From NCBI GenBank assembly GCA_007131845.1, contig SLPT01000229.1, positions 1-7,516 of the forward strand: a stretch of DNA of 7,516 bases, read 5' to 3'. A program made the position numbers and the translations under genes. Source of the stretch: Desulfobacteraceae bacterium. Its GTDB lineage: Bacteria > Desulfobacterota > Desulfobacteria > Desulfobacterales > Desulfosalsimonadaceae. Shown here piece by piece: positions 1-6,879 of this stretch (its first letter is position 1; each line of letters opens with the position of its first letter). The notes under the pieces were generated by a model that ran no database searches, was not told where the DNA came from, and saw only the letters and a program-made list of their open reading frames with translations.

Positions 1-1026
1 CCCGTTATGGAACTGCTGGGCGGCATCGGCGTGACCCTGATCATATGGTACGGCGGGTCGGCCGTGATCCGGGGGGATGCCACGCCGGGCAATTTTTTCT
101 CTTTCATGACAGCGGTCATGCTGCTCTACGGGCCTGTCCGGAAGATGAGCAAGCTGAACAATATCATCCAGCAGGGCCTGGCCGCAGTCGACCGGGTATT
201 CGATATCCTGGAGACCGAAACGGAGGTCCGGGAGCCGGAAAAGCCCACTGCGCTTCCGCCGCCGCCCCACCGGATCCGCTTCGAAAATGTATCGTTTCAC
301 TACGACCCCGACGAACCGGTCCTCGAGTCGATCAATCTGGATGTCTCCCCGGGGGAGCGGCTGGGGATCGTCGGTTCCAGCGGCGGCGGCAAATCATCTC
401 TTGTCAACCTGATCCCGCGGTTTTATGATGTTACGGAAGGGTCTATCCGCATGGACGGCATCGACATCCGCGAGGCTGCCGTGGCGGATCTCCGGAAACG
501 GATCGCCATCGTTACCCAGGAGCCGATTTTATTCAACGACACCATCCGGAACAACATCGCCTACGGCATCCCGGATGCAAGCGACGAATCGGTGGCCAGG
601 GCCGCCGGCGCAGCCTATATCCACGGCTTTATTGCGGGCCTGCCAAGCGGGTATGACACCTTCATCGGAGAGCTGGGAAACCGCTTGTCCGGCGGGCAGC
701 GGCAGCGCATGTGCATTGCCCGGGCCATTTTGAAGGACGCCCCCATCCTCATACTGGACGAGGCCACATCGGCCCTTGACACCGAGTCGGAGGATCTGGT
801 CCAAAAGGCCCTGCTGAATCTCATGAAGGGCCGGACGTCCTTTGTGATTGCCCACAGGCTTTCCACCATACTCGATGCCGACCGGCTCATCGTGCTGTCC
901 GAAGGCCGGATCGTGGAGCAAGGCGACCATGAATCGCTTCTGGCGCTCCGGGGGGAATATTACCGGCTCTACGAGAAGCAGTTTGAGCACAATGGCGGTC
1001 AGGAAGAAACCTTGAGACCCTCTTAA
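1..1026 (+). CDS. msbA: Lipid A/LPS export ABC transporter MsbA, 3' part (5' end outside window)
   Basis: This is the C-terminal part of a half-size ABC exporter that uses ATP to flip lipid A-core across the inner membrane. The frame is open to the left edge, so the Met at base 7 is internal. Numbered from that Met, residues 1-65 are the last part of the transmembrane domain, and the rest is a complete nucleotide-binding domain. It shows an A-loop Tyr near 99, Walker A GSSGGGKSS at 123-131, Q-loop Gln171 in VTQEPILF, signature LSGGQ at 227-231, Walker B ILILDE at 247-252, the D-loop SALD, and the H-loop His283 in IAHR. Family members are about 580-600 residues, so roughly 240 are missing on the left. 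The gene ends in two consecutive TAA codons, 9 bases before lptF. The NBD alone would fit other ABC exporters. The choice of MsbA rests on the lptF-lptG-lpxK neighbours and the overall resemblance. Confidence 0.88.
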   Translation, partial: PVMELLGGIGVTLIIWYGGSAVIRGDATPGNFFSFMTAVMLLYGPVRKMSKLNNIIQQGLAAVDRVFDILETETEVREPEKPTALPPPPHRIRFENVSFHYDPDEPVLESINLDVSPGERLGIVGSSGGGKSSLVNLIPRFYDVTEGSIRMDGIDIREAAVADLRKRIAIVTQEPILFNDTIRNNIAYGIPDASDESVARAAGAAYIHGFIAGLPSGYDTFIGELGNRLSGGQRQRMCIARAILKDAPILILDEATSALDTESEDLVQKALLNLMKGRTSFVIAHRLSTILDADRLIVLSEGRIVEQGDHESLLALRGEYYRLYEKQFEHNGGQEETLRPS

Positions 1027-1035
1027 TAAGTCCAT

Positions 1036-2229
1036 ATGCGCAGCAAGACATTACATCGCTACATATTTCTGGAGATGATTCCGCCGTTTGTCATGAGCAT
1101 GGCATTTTTCATGTTCGTATTTCTCATGGGCCAACTCCTCGACATTACGAATATGATCGTTCAGCACCAGGTGAGCTTTGGGATCTTCGCCCTGCTCCTT
1201 GTTTTGTCCCTGCCGTATTTTCTGGTCTACATCATACCCATGTCGGCCATGATGAGTGTATTGCTCACTTTTTTGCGCATGTCCGGGGACAATGAGATCA
1301 CGGCCCTCAAGGCGGGCGGCGTCAGCATGTATCGGCTTCTCCCCCCGGTTCTGGTATTTGCAACCCTATGCATGATTATCACCGGATTCATGGGGATCTA
1401 TGGTATGCCGTGGGGGAAAAGCGCCTATGAAAACCTTGCCCTTGAAGTGGCCCGCTCGAATTTCAACATTGCCCTGACCCCCAATCGTTTCAACGACGAT
1501 TTTCCCGGGATTGTCTTTTATGTCAACGATATTGACAGCCGCACCCGGCAGCTTCACGACGTCTTTATCGAGGACCGGCGCGAGGATAATGTGTCAAGTA
1601 CCATCGTGGCACCCAGGGGATATTTGTTCGAAGGAGATACACCGTATACCTTTGTTCTGCGCCTCTATAACGGCTTGATCAACAACGTGGAAATCGAGTC
1701 CCGGCAGGCGCATGCCACCCGGTTCGATACTTACGACATCCGTCTGGATCTTCAGGAGGAAGCCGCGGATGCGGGCAGCCGCCGGAAGGACCGGCGGGAG
1801 ATGACGCTTTCCGAGCTGGTTCAACACGTCCGGGAAGCCGATGAAAAAGACGGTCGCTATTACGCGGTACTCATGGAACTGCATATGAAGTTTTCCATTC
1901 CGTTCGCCTGTATCGCCATGTCCGTGCTTGCCGTTCCTTTAGGCATCCAGACGCTTGTCTCCAAGCGATCGGCGGGACTGGGCATCGGATTGCTCTCTTT
2001 TTTGATATACTACCTGTTGTTGACGGGCGGGATGGTGCTCAGTGAAACCGGGCTGATCGCACCGGTGTTTGGTACCTGGATGCCTAATCTTATCATGGGC
2101 GGCCTGGGGGTATACCTGTGGGTGAAAACCGCCCGTGATCGGCCTGTTCGATTTCTCGATTTTTTCAGGAACGTCGCGGTATGGATTGTTTCGGCCGTGC
2201 GAAGCCGGAGCAACACCCCGGGGGCGTAA
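1036..2229 (+). CDS. lptF: LPS export permease LptF (YjgP/YjgQ family)
   Basis: This is an inner-membrane subunit of the LptB2FG transporter, which extracts LPS from the inner membrane and passes it to the periplasmic Lpt bridge. The 397-residue protein has the family layout. Hydrophobic segments lie near 14-34, 48-80 (two) and 101-123. A mostly hydrophilic periplasmic domain follows (about 124-275), fitting the jellyroll. Three more segments lie near 286-305, 312-335 and 342-364. The cytoplasmic loop GDNEITALKAGG (84-95) is the typical family motif contacting LptB. The protein is about 30 residues longer than E. coli LptF, and the C-terminal extension (365-397) contains another short hydrophobic stretch. 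The ATG follows the msbA stop by 9 bases with no clear Shine-Dalgarno, so translation may be coupled to msbA. It is called LptF rather than LptG because it is the first of the tandem pair, as in most genomes; the two are paralogues. Confidence 0.9.
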   Translation: MRSKTLHRYIFLEMIPPFVMSMAFFMFVFLMGQLLDITNMIVQHQVSFGIFALLLVLSLPYFLVYIIPMSAMMSVLLTFLRMSGDNEITALKAGGVSMYRLLPPVLVFATLCMIITGFMGIYGMPWGKSAYENLALEVARSNFNIALTPNRFNDDFPGIVFYVNDIDSRTRQLHDVFIEDRREDNVSSTIVAPRGYLFEGDTPYTFVLRLYNGLINNVEIESRQAHATRFDTYDIRLDLQEEAADAGSRRKDRREMTLSELVQHVREADEKDGRYYAVLMELHMKFSIPFACIAMSVLAVPLGIQTLVSKRSAGLGIGLLSFLIYYLLLTGGMVLSETGLIAPVFGTWMPNLIMGGLGVYLWVKTARDRPVRFLDFFRNVAVWIVSAVRSRSNTPGA

Positions 2230-2239
2230 ATACCCTTAA

Positions 2240-2262
2240 CGCCGGCAGCGCGAAGCCCGGCG
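2240..2262 (+). other. Small GC-rich hairpin between lptF and lptG
   Basis: CGCCGG (2240-2245) and CCGGCG (2257-2262) form a 6-bp stem with an 11-base loop in the 56-base lptF-lptG gap. No run of T follows, so it does not look like an intrinsic terminator. It could protect mRNA or be chance in GC-rich sequence. A purine-rich AAAGGG (2270-2275), 10 bases before the lptG ATG, is the likely ribosome binding site. Confidence 0.3.
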
Positions 2263-2285
2263 GAGCTTGAAAGGGCAGTGTAAGC

Positions 2286-3362
2286 ATGACGGTTATCCAC
2301 CGGTATATCGTCTCGACATTTTTGAAATACTTTGCCATCGTACTGGTAATGGTTGTGGCGATCTACCTGGCCATTGACTTTTTCAGCCGGGTGGACCGCT
2401 TTATTTCCTCCCCGGTATCCGGATACGACACGTTTCTGTATTTCATGTACAAAATCCCCGAGATCATCTCCCAGATCATGCCAATCGGGATGCTGCTCGC
2501 CGTTTTGATCGTTTTCGGACTCATGAGCCGGAACAATGAGATCATCGCTTTGAAGAGCGGCGGCATCAGCATGTTTTACCTGCTCAAGCCGATATTCGTC
2601 CTGGGGATTGTTTTTTCCGCAATTCTTTTTATCTTCTCCGAGGTGGCGGTGCCCGTCAGTACTGCCCGGTCCAATGATATTGACGCCCAGCGGCGGGGGG
2701 ACGACCGGCGCAGCGCATTTTCTGCGGAAAGGGATATCTGGATTCGGCATGCCGATGGCTTGGCTCATGTGCGCTACCTGAATCCACGGGACGGGGACAT
2801 ATTCGGCGTGAGCCTCTATTTCCTGGATGATGATTACAACCTTACCCGTCGCCTCGATGCCCGGGAGGCCACCTACGCGGACGGGAAATGGCATTTCAGG
2901 GAGGCCGTGATGCAGAACCTGGAAAGGCCGGAGGATATTCGGGTCGAGTACAGAAACGAGGCAACGCTGGCGCTGAAACTGGAGCCGTCGGATTTTCAGC
3001 GCGTGGCCATGGATCCGGAAGAGACGAATATCCTGGCTCTTTACCGGTATATCCAGCGGGTCGAACGGGAGGGTTACGACGCCAGGGAATACCGTGTCGA
3101 TTTTTACGCAAAAACCGCCTTTCCATTAATCTGTCTTATCATTGCGTTCATGGGGGCCTGCATCGCTTTTTTGGGCAAAACCAGGGATTCCATGGCCGCC
3201 GGTTTTGCATACGGGATCATTCTTGCGTTTGCTTATTGGACAGTATACAGTTTTTCACTTTCCATGGGATACGGTGGGCTGCTGCCGCCCCTTGTAGCAG
3301 CCTGGACGGCCAATATTCTCTATGGGCTCGGCACGCTTTTGCTGCTGCTCTACATCGAGTAA
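2286..3362 (+). CDS. lptG: LPS export permease LptG (YjgP/YjgQ family)
   Basis: This is the second permease subunit of LptB2FG, paralogous to the preceding gene and expected to form a heterodimer with it around the LPS-binding cavity. The 358 residues match the usual LptG length of about 360. The order is: a short cytoplasmic N-terminus (TVIHRYIVSTFLKYF, a typical family start), TM1 near 13-33, TM2/3 within 50-80, the coupling-loop motif NNEIIALKSGG (83-93), TM near 100-122, a periplasmic domain about 125-270, and three C-terminal segments near 277-296, 303-325 and 334-356. The protein ends almost directly after the last membrane helix (LLLLLYIE). It starts 56 bases after lptF, with AAAGGG at 2270-2275 as a moderately placed ribosome binding site. 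It is followed 57 bases later by lpxK on the same strand. The family is secure. The LptG versus LptF label rests on gene order and length. Confidence 0.9.
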   Translation: MTVIHRYIVSTFLKYFAIVLVMVVAIYLAIDFFSRVDRFISSPVSGYDTFLYFMYKIPEIISQIMPIGMLLAVLIVFGLMSRNNEIIALKSGGISMFYLLKPIFVLGIVFSAILFIFSEVAVPVSTARSNDIDAQRRGDDRRSAFSAERDIWIRHADGLAHVRYLNPRDGDIFGVSLYFLDDDYNLTRRLDAREATYADGKWHFREAVMQNLERPEDIRVEYRNEATLALKLEPSDFQRVAMDPEETNILALYRYIQRVEREGYDAREYRVDFYAKTAFPLICLIIAFMGACIAFLGKTRDSMAAGFAYGIILAFAYWTVYSFSLSMGYGGLLPPLVAAWTANILYGLGTLLLLLYIE

Positions 3363-3419
3363 TCCGATGCGGGCGAATAATTGTTTTTGCAGGGATCTGC
3401 GGGACATACGGATTTTGGA

Positions 3420-4592
3420 ATGGGACGGCTGAAACGTACAATCGAGGCAGTCATGCGCGACGAAGAAAACACCGCTCCGCCGGCCCTGTACTGTGCCCTT
3501 TCCGCGGCATCTGTTTTGTACGGAGCCGGGGTGGCGCTTCGCAATGCGTTCTATGATACGGGCGTGCTGGATTCCGGAAAACTTGACTGCCGGGTTGTTT
3601 CCGTCGGGAATCTCACGGCGGGCGGCACGGGAAAGACGCCCATGACGATTCATCTGGCTGCTTTGCTTCGCCGGATGGGGTACCGGCCGGTTGTAATCAG
3701 CAGGGGCTACGGTGGCAATGCGGAAAAAGAAGGAGCAGTGGTCTCCGACGGCTATGAACTGTTGTGCGGTTCCGATGTTTCAGGCGATGAGCCCTTCATG
3801 ATGGCATCCGCCATGCGGGGGGTCCCCGTCCTGGTGGGAGGTGACCGGTACAAAAGCGGACTTAGGGCAGTTTCTGAATTCGATCCGGATATCATTTTAA
3901 TGGATGACGGGTTTCAGCACAGGCGTCTGCACAGGGATCTGGATATCGTGCTTGTGGATGCCGCCACGATGTTCGGAAATGGGCGGCTTCTTCCCCGGGG
4001 GATGCTGCGGGAGCCGCTTCGGTCAATAGGAAGGGCGGATGCGGTGGTTCTCACGCGATGTGCCGGAGATTGCGAACCTTCCCGTGCCGAACTGCAACAA
4101 ATGCTCCGCCGGCCGGCGATCGTCCGAAGAAAAAAGGGTTTTTCGGGTAGAATACCAATCTTTCGGGCCAGGCACGAACCCTACCTTTCTTTTATACAAA
4201 ACGGCAAAGCCCCCCTTTCTGCTATAATTCAGGAACAGACGCCCGAAACCGGGTTTTCCGCGATCAGCAAGACCCGTTTGTTTGTGTTTTCCGGAATCGC
4301 CGGGAACCATTCGTTTAAAGAAACGGTGGAAGAATATGCCGGAAGTGTGGGCGGGAGCATGTTTTTTCCGGATCACCACCGCTACTCGGACGAAGACCTG
4401 CGGCGTATTGCCGCTGCGGCGGCATCCGGGAAGGCGGATTTCCTGGCGACTACGGAAAAGGATTATGTAAAGGTGGCGGGCAGGATGCCGGCGGATATTC
4501 CCGTTTGCGTCATCGGGATACGAATCGTATTCGTGGGAGAAGACGAGCATGACTTTCTGCGATTCCTGCGCCACAATCTCCAGTTACAGTAA
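3420..4592 (+). CDS. lpxK: Tetraacyldisaccharide 4'-kinase LpxK
   Basis: This membrane-associated kinase phosphorylates the 4' position of disaccharide-1-phosphate to give lipid IVA, the acceptor for the Kdo transferase encoded nearby. From the ATG at 3420 it has 390 residues, somewhat longer than E. coli LpxK (328). Family signatures appear in order: the P-loop region VGNLTAGGTGKTP (62-74), SRGYGG (94-99), SGDEP (121-125), the Walker B-like segment MDDGFQHRRL (161-170), FGNGRLLPRG (185-194), and FPDHHRYSDEDL (316-327) with a conserved His. A hydrophobic N-terminal stretch (about 22-42) fits membrane attachment. The start is uncertain. TTG at 3381 gives 13 more residues without any ribosome binding site. 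ATG at 3453 has GAGG five bases upstream, but it loses the IEAVMRDE segment that resembles the N-terminus of related LpxK proteins, so 3420 is preferred. The gene probably closes the msbA-lptFG operon and ends 12 bases from the convergent kdsB. Confidence 0.92.
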   Translation: MGRLKRTIEAVMRDEENTAPPALYCALSAASVLYGAGVALRNAFYDTGVLDSGKLDCRVVSVGNLTAGGTGKTPMTIHLAALLRRMGYRPVVISRGYGGNAEKEGAVVSDGYELLCGSDVSGDEPFMMASAMRGVPVLVGGDRYKSGLRAVSEFDPDIILMDDGFQHRRLHRDLDIVLVDAATMFGNGRLLPRGMLREPLRSIGRADAVVLTRCAGDCEPSRAELQQMLRRPAIVRRKKGFSGRIPIFRARHEPYLSFIQNGKAPLSAIIQEQTPETGFSAISKTRLFVFSGIAGNHSFKETVEEYAGSVGGSMFFPDHHRYSDEDLRRIAAAAASGKADFLATTEKDYVKVAGRMPADIPVCVIGIRIVFVGEDEHDFLRFLRHNLQLQ

Positions 4593-4604
4593 GGTGCCGG
4601 TATT

Positions 4605-5366
4605 TTATAGGCTGTTACGTTCCATCACGGATAGGACCGCGTCCAGGTCTTCCGGGCGATCAACGCCGATGTTTCCGGAATCGACAACGCGTACATGCAG
4701 TGGAATTCCGTTTTCCAGCAAGCGCAGCTGCTCCAGTTTCTCGATCGACTCCAGCCGTCCGGCCGGCAGGGAGACAAAGCGATCCAGGGTGCTTTTTCGG
4801 AAGGCATACAGACCGATATGTCCGTAATAAACCGGCTGCGAAGTTCTCTCCCGGTAATGGGGAATAGGGGAGCGGGAAAAATACAACGCGTTTCCGTCAA
4901 CGCCGAAAACCGCTTTGACACGGTCGGGGTTGGCAGCGGAGGCTTCATCGATCTCATAGACAAGCGTGGTCGCCTCGATATCATTATTTTCAAACGGTTC
5001 CAGAAGTTTATACAGCATGGTCGGATCGAGCAGTGGTTCGTCCCCCTGGATGTTGATCACGATACAGTCGCCGGATAACCCCATCGCATCGGCTGCTTCC
5101 TTGACGCGGTCCGTACCGCTTTCATGATCCCTTGCCGTCATGATGCATTCAATGCCGTACTTTGCCGCGGCCTCTGCGATCCGGCGGTCGTCGGTGGCCA
5201 CGGTGACGTTCGTCAGAAGTGTGCATTGGGATGCTCTCGCATGGACGTGCCAGATCATCGGCCGGCCATTGATATCGGCCAGGGGTTTTCCGGGAAACCG
5301 GGTGGAGGCCCACCGTGCGGGGATGATCCCGTGGCAGGGGGGAAGGGGGGCGTCCTGGCGGGTCAT
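4605..5366 (-). CDS. kdsB: 3-deoxy-manno-octulosonate cytidylyltransferase (CMP-Kdo synthetase) KdsB
   Basis: This cytosolic enzyme activates Kdo with CTP to CMP-Kdo, the donor used by WaaA. The 253 residues match the usual length (E. coli 248). Motifs in order are IIPARWASTRFPGKPL (14-29, nucleotide binding), ATDD (57-60), SGTDR (83-87), NIQGDEP (105-111, with the metal-binding Asp), YFSRSPIPHY (162-171), GLYAF (185-189), ESIEKLEQLRLLENG (206-220) and GVDRPEDL (234-241). The reading frame stays open 49 codons further upstream, but that part is repeat-derived sequence. The ATG at 5366 has a strong AAGGAG (minus strand, 5378-5373) six bases before it and sets the family N-terminus. It lies downstream of waaA on the same strand, with a structured 186-base gap between them, and probably shares its transcript. 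No terminator is visible in the 12 bases before lpxK. Confidence 0.95.
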   Translation of the reverse strand: MTRQDAPLPPCHGIIPARWASTRFPGKPLADINGRPMIWHVHARASQCTLLTNVTVATDDRRIAEAAAKYGIECIMTARDHESGTDRVKEAADAMGLSGDCIVINIQGDEPLLDPTMLYKLLEPFENNDIEATTLVYEIDEASAANPDRVKAVFGVDGNALYFSRSPIPHYRERTSQPVYYGHIGLYAFRKSTLDRFVSLPAGRLESIEKLEQLRLLENGIPLHVRVVDSGNIGVDRPEDLDAVLSVMERNSL

Positions 5367-5372
5367 AGTCTG

Positions 5373-5378
5373 CTCCTT
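5373..5378 (-). promoter_or_regulatory. Ribosome binding site of kdsB (decides start)
   Basis: AAGGAG on the minus strand lies six bases before the ATG at 5366. It is the clearest Shine-Dalgarno in the window and selects this start over the in-frame extension reaching 5513. It sits just downstream, in the transcript, of the palindromic repeat at 5391-5571. Confidence 0.8.
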
Positions 5379-5414
5379 TTGGATATTTTTGACACACTCG
5401 TAAAACGGCGCAAT

Positions 5415-5431
5415 CTGACGGCTTTGTAAAA
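5415..5431 (+). repeat. Left arm of perfect 17-bp inverted repeat
   Basis: CTGACGGCTTTGTAAAA is the exact reverse complement of bases 5551-5567. The two arms are 119 bases apart and could close a long stem around the central hairpin of copy A in the waaA-kdsB transcript. Confidence 0.85.
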
Positions 5432-5550
5432 CGTTCAAGGTCAAGGCTTGCGCAGTCCGCGAAGAATGCAGCGTACTTAGCGTACGTGTAGGTCTACAAG
5501 GCGTAAGCCGCAAATTCGTCAGGATTGCGCGCAGGCACAGATATCGGATT

Positions 5551-5567
5551 TTTTACAAAGCCGTCAG
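5551..5567 (+). repeat. Right arm of perfect 17-bp inverted repeat, overlapping the waaA stop
   Basis: TTTTACAAAGCCGTCAG pairs with 5415-5431. Read on the minus strand, bases 5567-5553 supply the final Leu-Thr-Ala-Leu codons and the TAA of waaA, so the coding end of that gene lies inside the repeat arm. Confidence 0.85.
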
Positions 5568-6872
5568 TGTTTTTTCGATCAGCTCGCAGGCTTTGCGTGT
5601 GCCTCCCTGGCGGGCGGCAATATATCGGCCGGCCCGGGCAGCGGTGTCTGCCCCGGGTAGCGGATTGTCGGTGAGCCCGATCAACTGTTCGGCGACTTCT
5701 TTGGCATTTTGGACCCGGATGACCAGCTTGCTGCTGAATATTTCCTCTCCGACCCAGGCGAAATTCTCCCATGAAGGACCGATTATGGGCGTTTTCCCAT
5801 GAGCCAGGGGCTCGAGAAAGTTTTGCCCGCCTAATGGAGCCAGACTGCCGCCGACAAAAACGGCCTGTGCCACGGCATAGGCCGATGCCAGTTCGCCGAA
5901 AACATCCCATATCACGACGTTTCCCGGTTGAATAGATTGCGATCCGTCCGATCGCAGCCGCCAGGGTATCTTTTGTTCCGACAGCATGGTTTTCCAGCTG
6001 TCCACCCGTTCCATGTGGCGGGGAAAAAGGCCGATGACCGCGTCGGGCCGACTGCCCCGCACCCGCCGGATGATGTCAAGGATGCGGCCTTCCTCTTCCC
6101 GGCGGACGGATCCCAAAACAATAAGCGGGGATCTTGCGGGAAGCAGCAGTTCGGCCCATCCCGGCCGGTCCGCATCAACGTTGCCGGTTGATGCGTCTTT
6201 CGCGGCTGCGGGAAGGCTGTCGAATTTGATGTTGGAAATCACTGATGCCAAACCGCTGCCGAAAATCCTTTCAAAACGCCGTCTATCCTCTTCCGAGACA
6301 GCCAGAACGGCATCCGGTGCGAGCGCACGGCACATGGCCGGAAATCTCTTGTATCCGGAGAGGCTTTTTTCCGTCATCCGGCCGTTGACGATATAGACGG
6401 GGCGTTTCATTTCCTTAATGGCATGGATGAACCCCGGCCATAATTCGCTTTCCAGCAGCACCGCCAGCTTCGGATTCACCCGGGCGGCCGCGGCGGACAT
6501 GGTGGAGGGACGGTCAAAGGGAAACCATGCGGAAAAGACGGAAAGCTCCGGGTTGGCCTCCGAAATTTCCGGAGCAAACCTTTCGGCGATATCCTTTCCC
6601 TGGCGGGTGTTGGTGGTTATGAGGACACGGGTCGGTCCGGCCGTACGAAGCTGAGACAGCAGGGTCCGGGCCAGAAAGGCCTCTCCCCCGGATGCCGCCT
6701 GAATCCAGATGTCGGCCTCCGGCAGCGGATCTGTAAGGATTCGCCCCGCAAATCCCTCCTTGAGCCGGGGTACGGTCCGGAGCAGCGGAATGGCCATGCC
6801 CCATGCGAATTCATACATCCGAAGGGCAGTTTGGAGTGTTTTGTCTTTCACGGTGAATGTAGATGGTCCCAT
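5553..6872 (-). CDS. waaA: 3-deoxy-D-manno-octulosonic acid transferase WaaA (KdtA)
   Basis: This inner-membrane-anchored GT-B glycosyltransferase (family GT30) moves Kdo from CMP-Kdo to lipid IVA. As drawn it has 439 residues (E. coli 425). An N-terminal hydrophobic anchor lies near 19-32 (MYEFAWGMAIPLLR). The acceptor-side motif IWIQAASGGEAFLA (55-68) places the predicted catalytic Glu at 64. Then follow ITTNTRQGKDIAE (85-97), LLESELWPGFI (139-149), NIKFD (214-218), LFPRHMERV (282-290) and FVGGSLAPLGGQNFLEP (339-355, donor site). The start is unsettled. ATG at 6872 and ATG at 6818 (Met19) both lack a Shine-Dalgarno. The shorter 421-residue form aligns better with the usual N-terminus, which begins just before the membrane anchor. 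A TGA at 6887-6885 blocks further extension. The last four residues and the stop come from the inverted repeat of copy A. The gene lies upstream of kdsB and probably heads its operon. Confidence 0.93.
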   Translation of the reverse strand: MGPSTFTVKDKTLQTALRMYEFAWGMAIPLLRTVPRLKEGFAGRILTDPLPEADIWIQAASGGEAFLARTLLSQLRTAGPTRVLITTNTRQGKDIAERFAPEISEANPELSVFSAWFPFDRPSTMSAAAARVNPKLAVLLESELWPGFIHAIKEMKRPVYIVNGRMTEKSLSGYKRFPAMCRALAPDAVLAVSEEDRRRFERIFGSGLASVISNIKFDSLPAAAKDASTGNVDADRPGWAELLLPARSPLIVLGSVRREEEGRILDIIRRVRGSRPDAVIGLFPRHMERVDSWKTMLSEQKIPWRLRSDGSQSIQPGNVVIWDVFGELASAYAVAQAVFVGGSLAPLGGQNFLEPLAHGKTPIIGPSWENFAWVGEEIFSSKLVIRVQNAKEVAEQLIGLTDNPLPGADTAARAGRYIAARQGGTRKACELIEKTLTAL

Positions 6873-6879
6873 AAAACAT

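Larger units (their letters stand above)
5391..5571 (+). repeat. Palindromic intergenic repeat, copy A (between waaA and kdsB)
   Basis: This element has a left half (5391-5488) that aligns with 6906-7002 with about 16 differences by hand count, roughly 84% identity. Shared blocks include GACGGCTTTGTAA, TCAAGGCTTGCGC and CGAAGAATGCAGCGTACTT. It is also an inverted repeat of itself: CTGACGGCTTTGTAAAA (5415-5431) matches the reverse complement of 5551-5567 perfectly over 17 bp. Near the middle, CGTAC-TTAGC-GTACG (5472-5486) forms a small hairpin, followed by GTAGGTCTAC. The right half is longer than in copy B and diverged from it. It fills nearly all of the 186-base waaA-kdsB gap and overlaps the last codons of waaA. 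It contains no credible ORF and no transposase. It may be a REP/ERIC- or MITE-like non-autonomous element; the type is inference. Confidence 0.85.

Noticed and set aside
385..399. MsbA Walker A written GGGKSS rather than GSGKST as a sign of loss of function
   Set aside because: The key Gly, Lys and the following Ser are kept. Gly and Ser substitutions here still fit the GxxGxGK(S/T) consensus.
2010..2894. 294-codon open frame on the minus strand across lptF and lptG
   Set aside because: It is antisense to two well-supported membrane permeases, resembles no family I recognise and spans their intergenic gap. It is best explained as a shadow of GC-rich codon use.
4223..4228. TATAAT inside lpxK as an internal promoter
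   Set aside because: There is no matching -35 element at proper spacing, and the hexamer lies within a conserved coding frame.
5367..5513. In-frame N-terminal extension of kdsB by 49 codons
   Set aside because: The extension is encoded by the palindromic repeat. The strong AAGGAG and the family N-terminus both point to the ATG at 5366.
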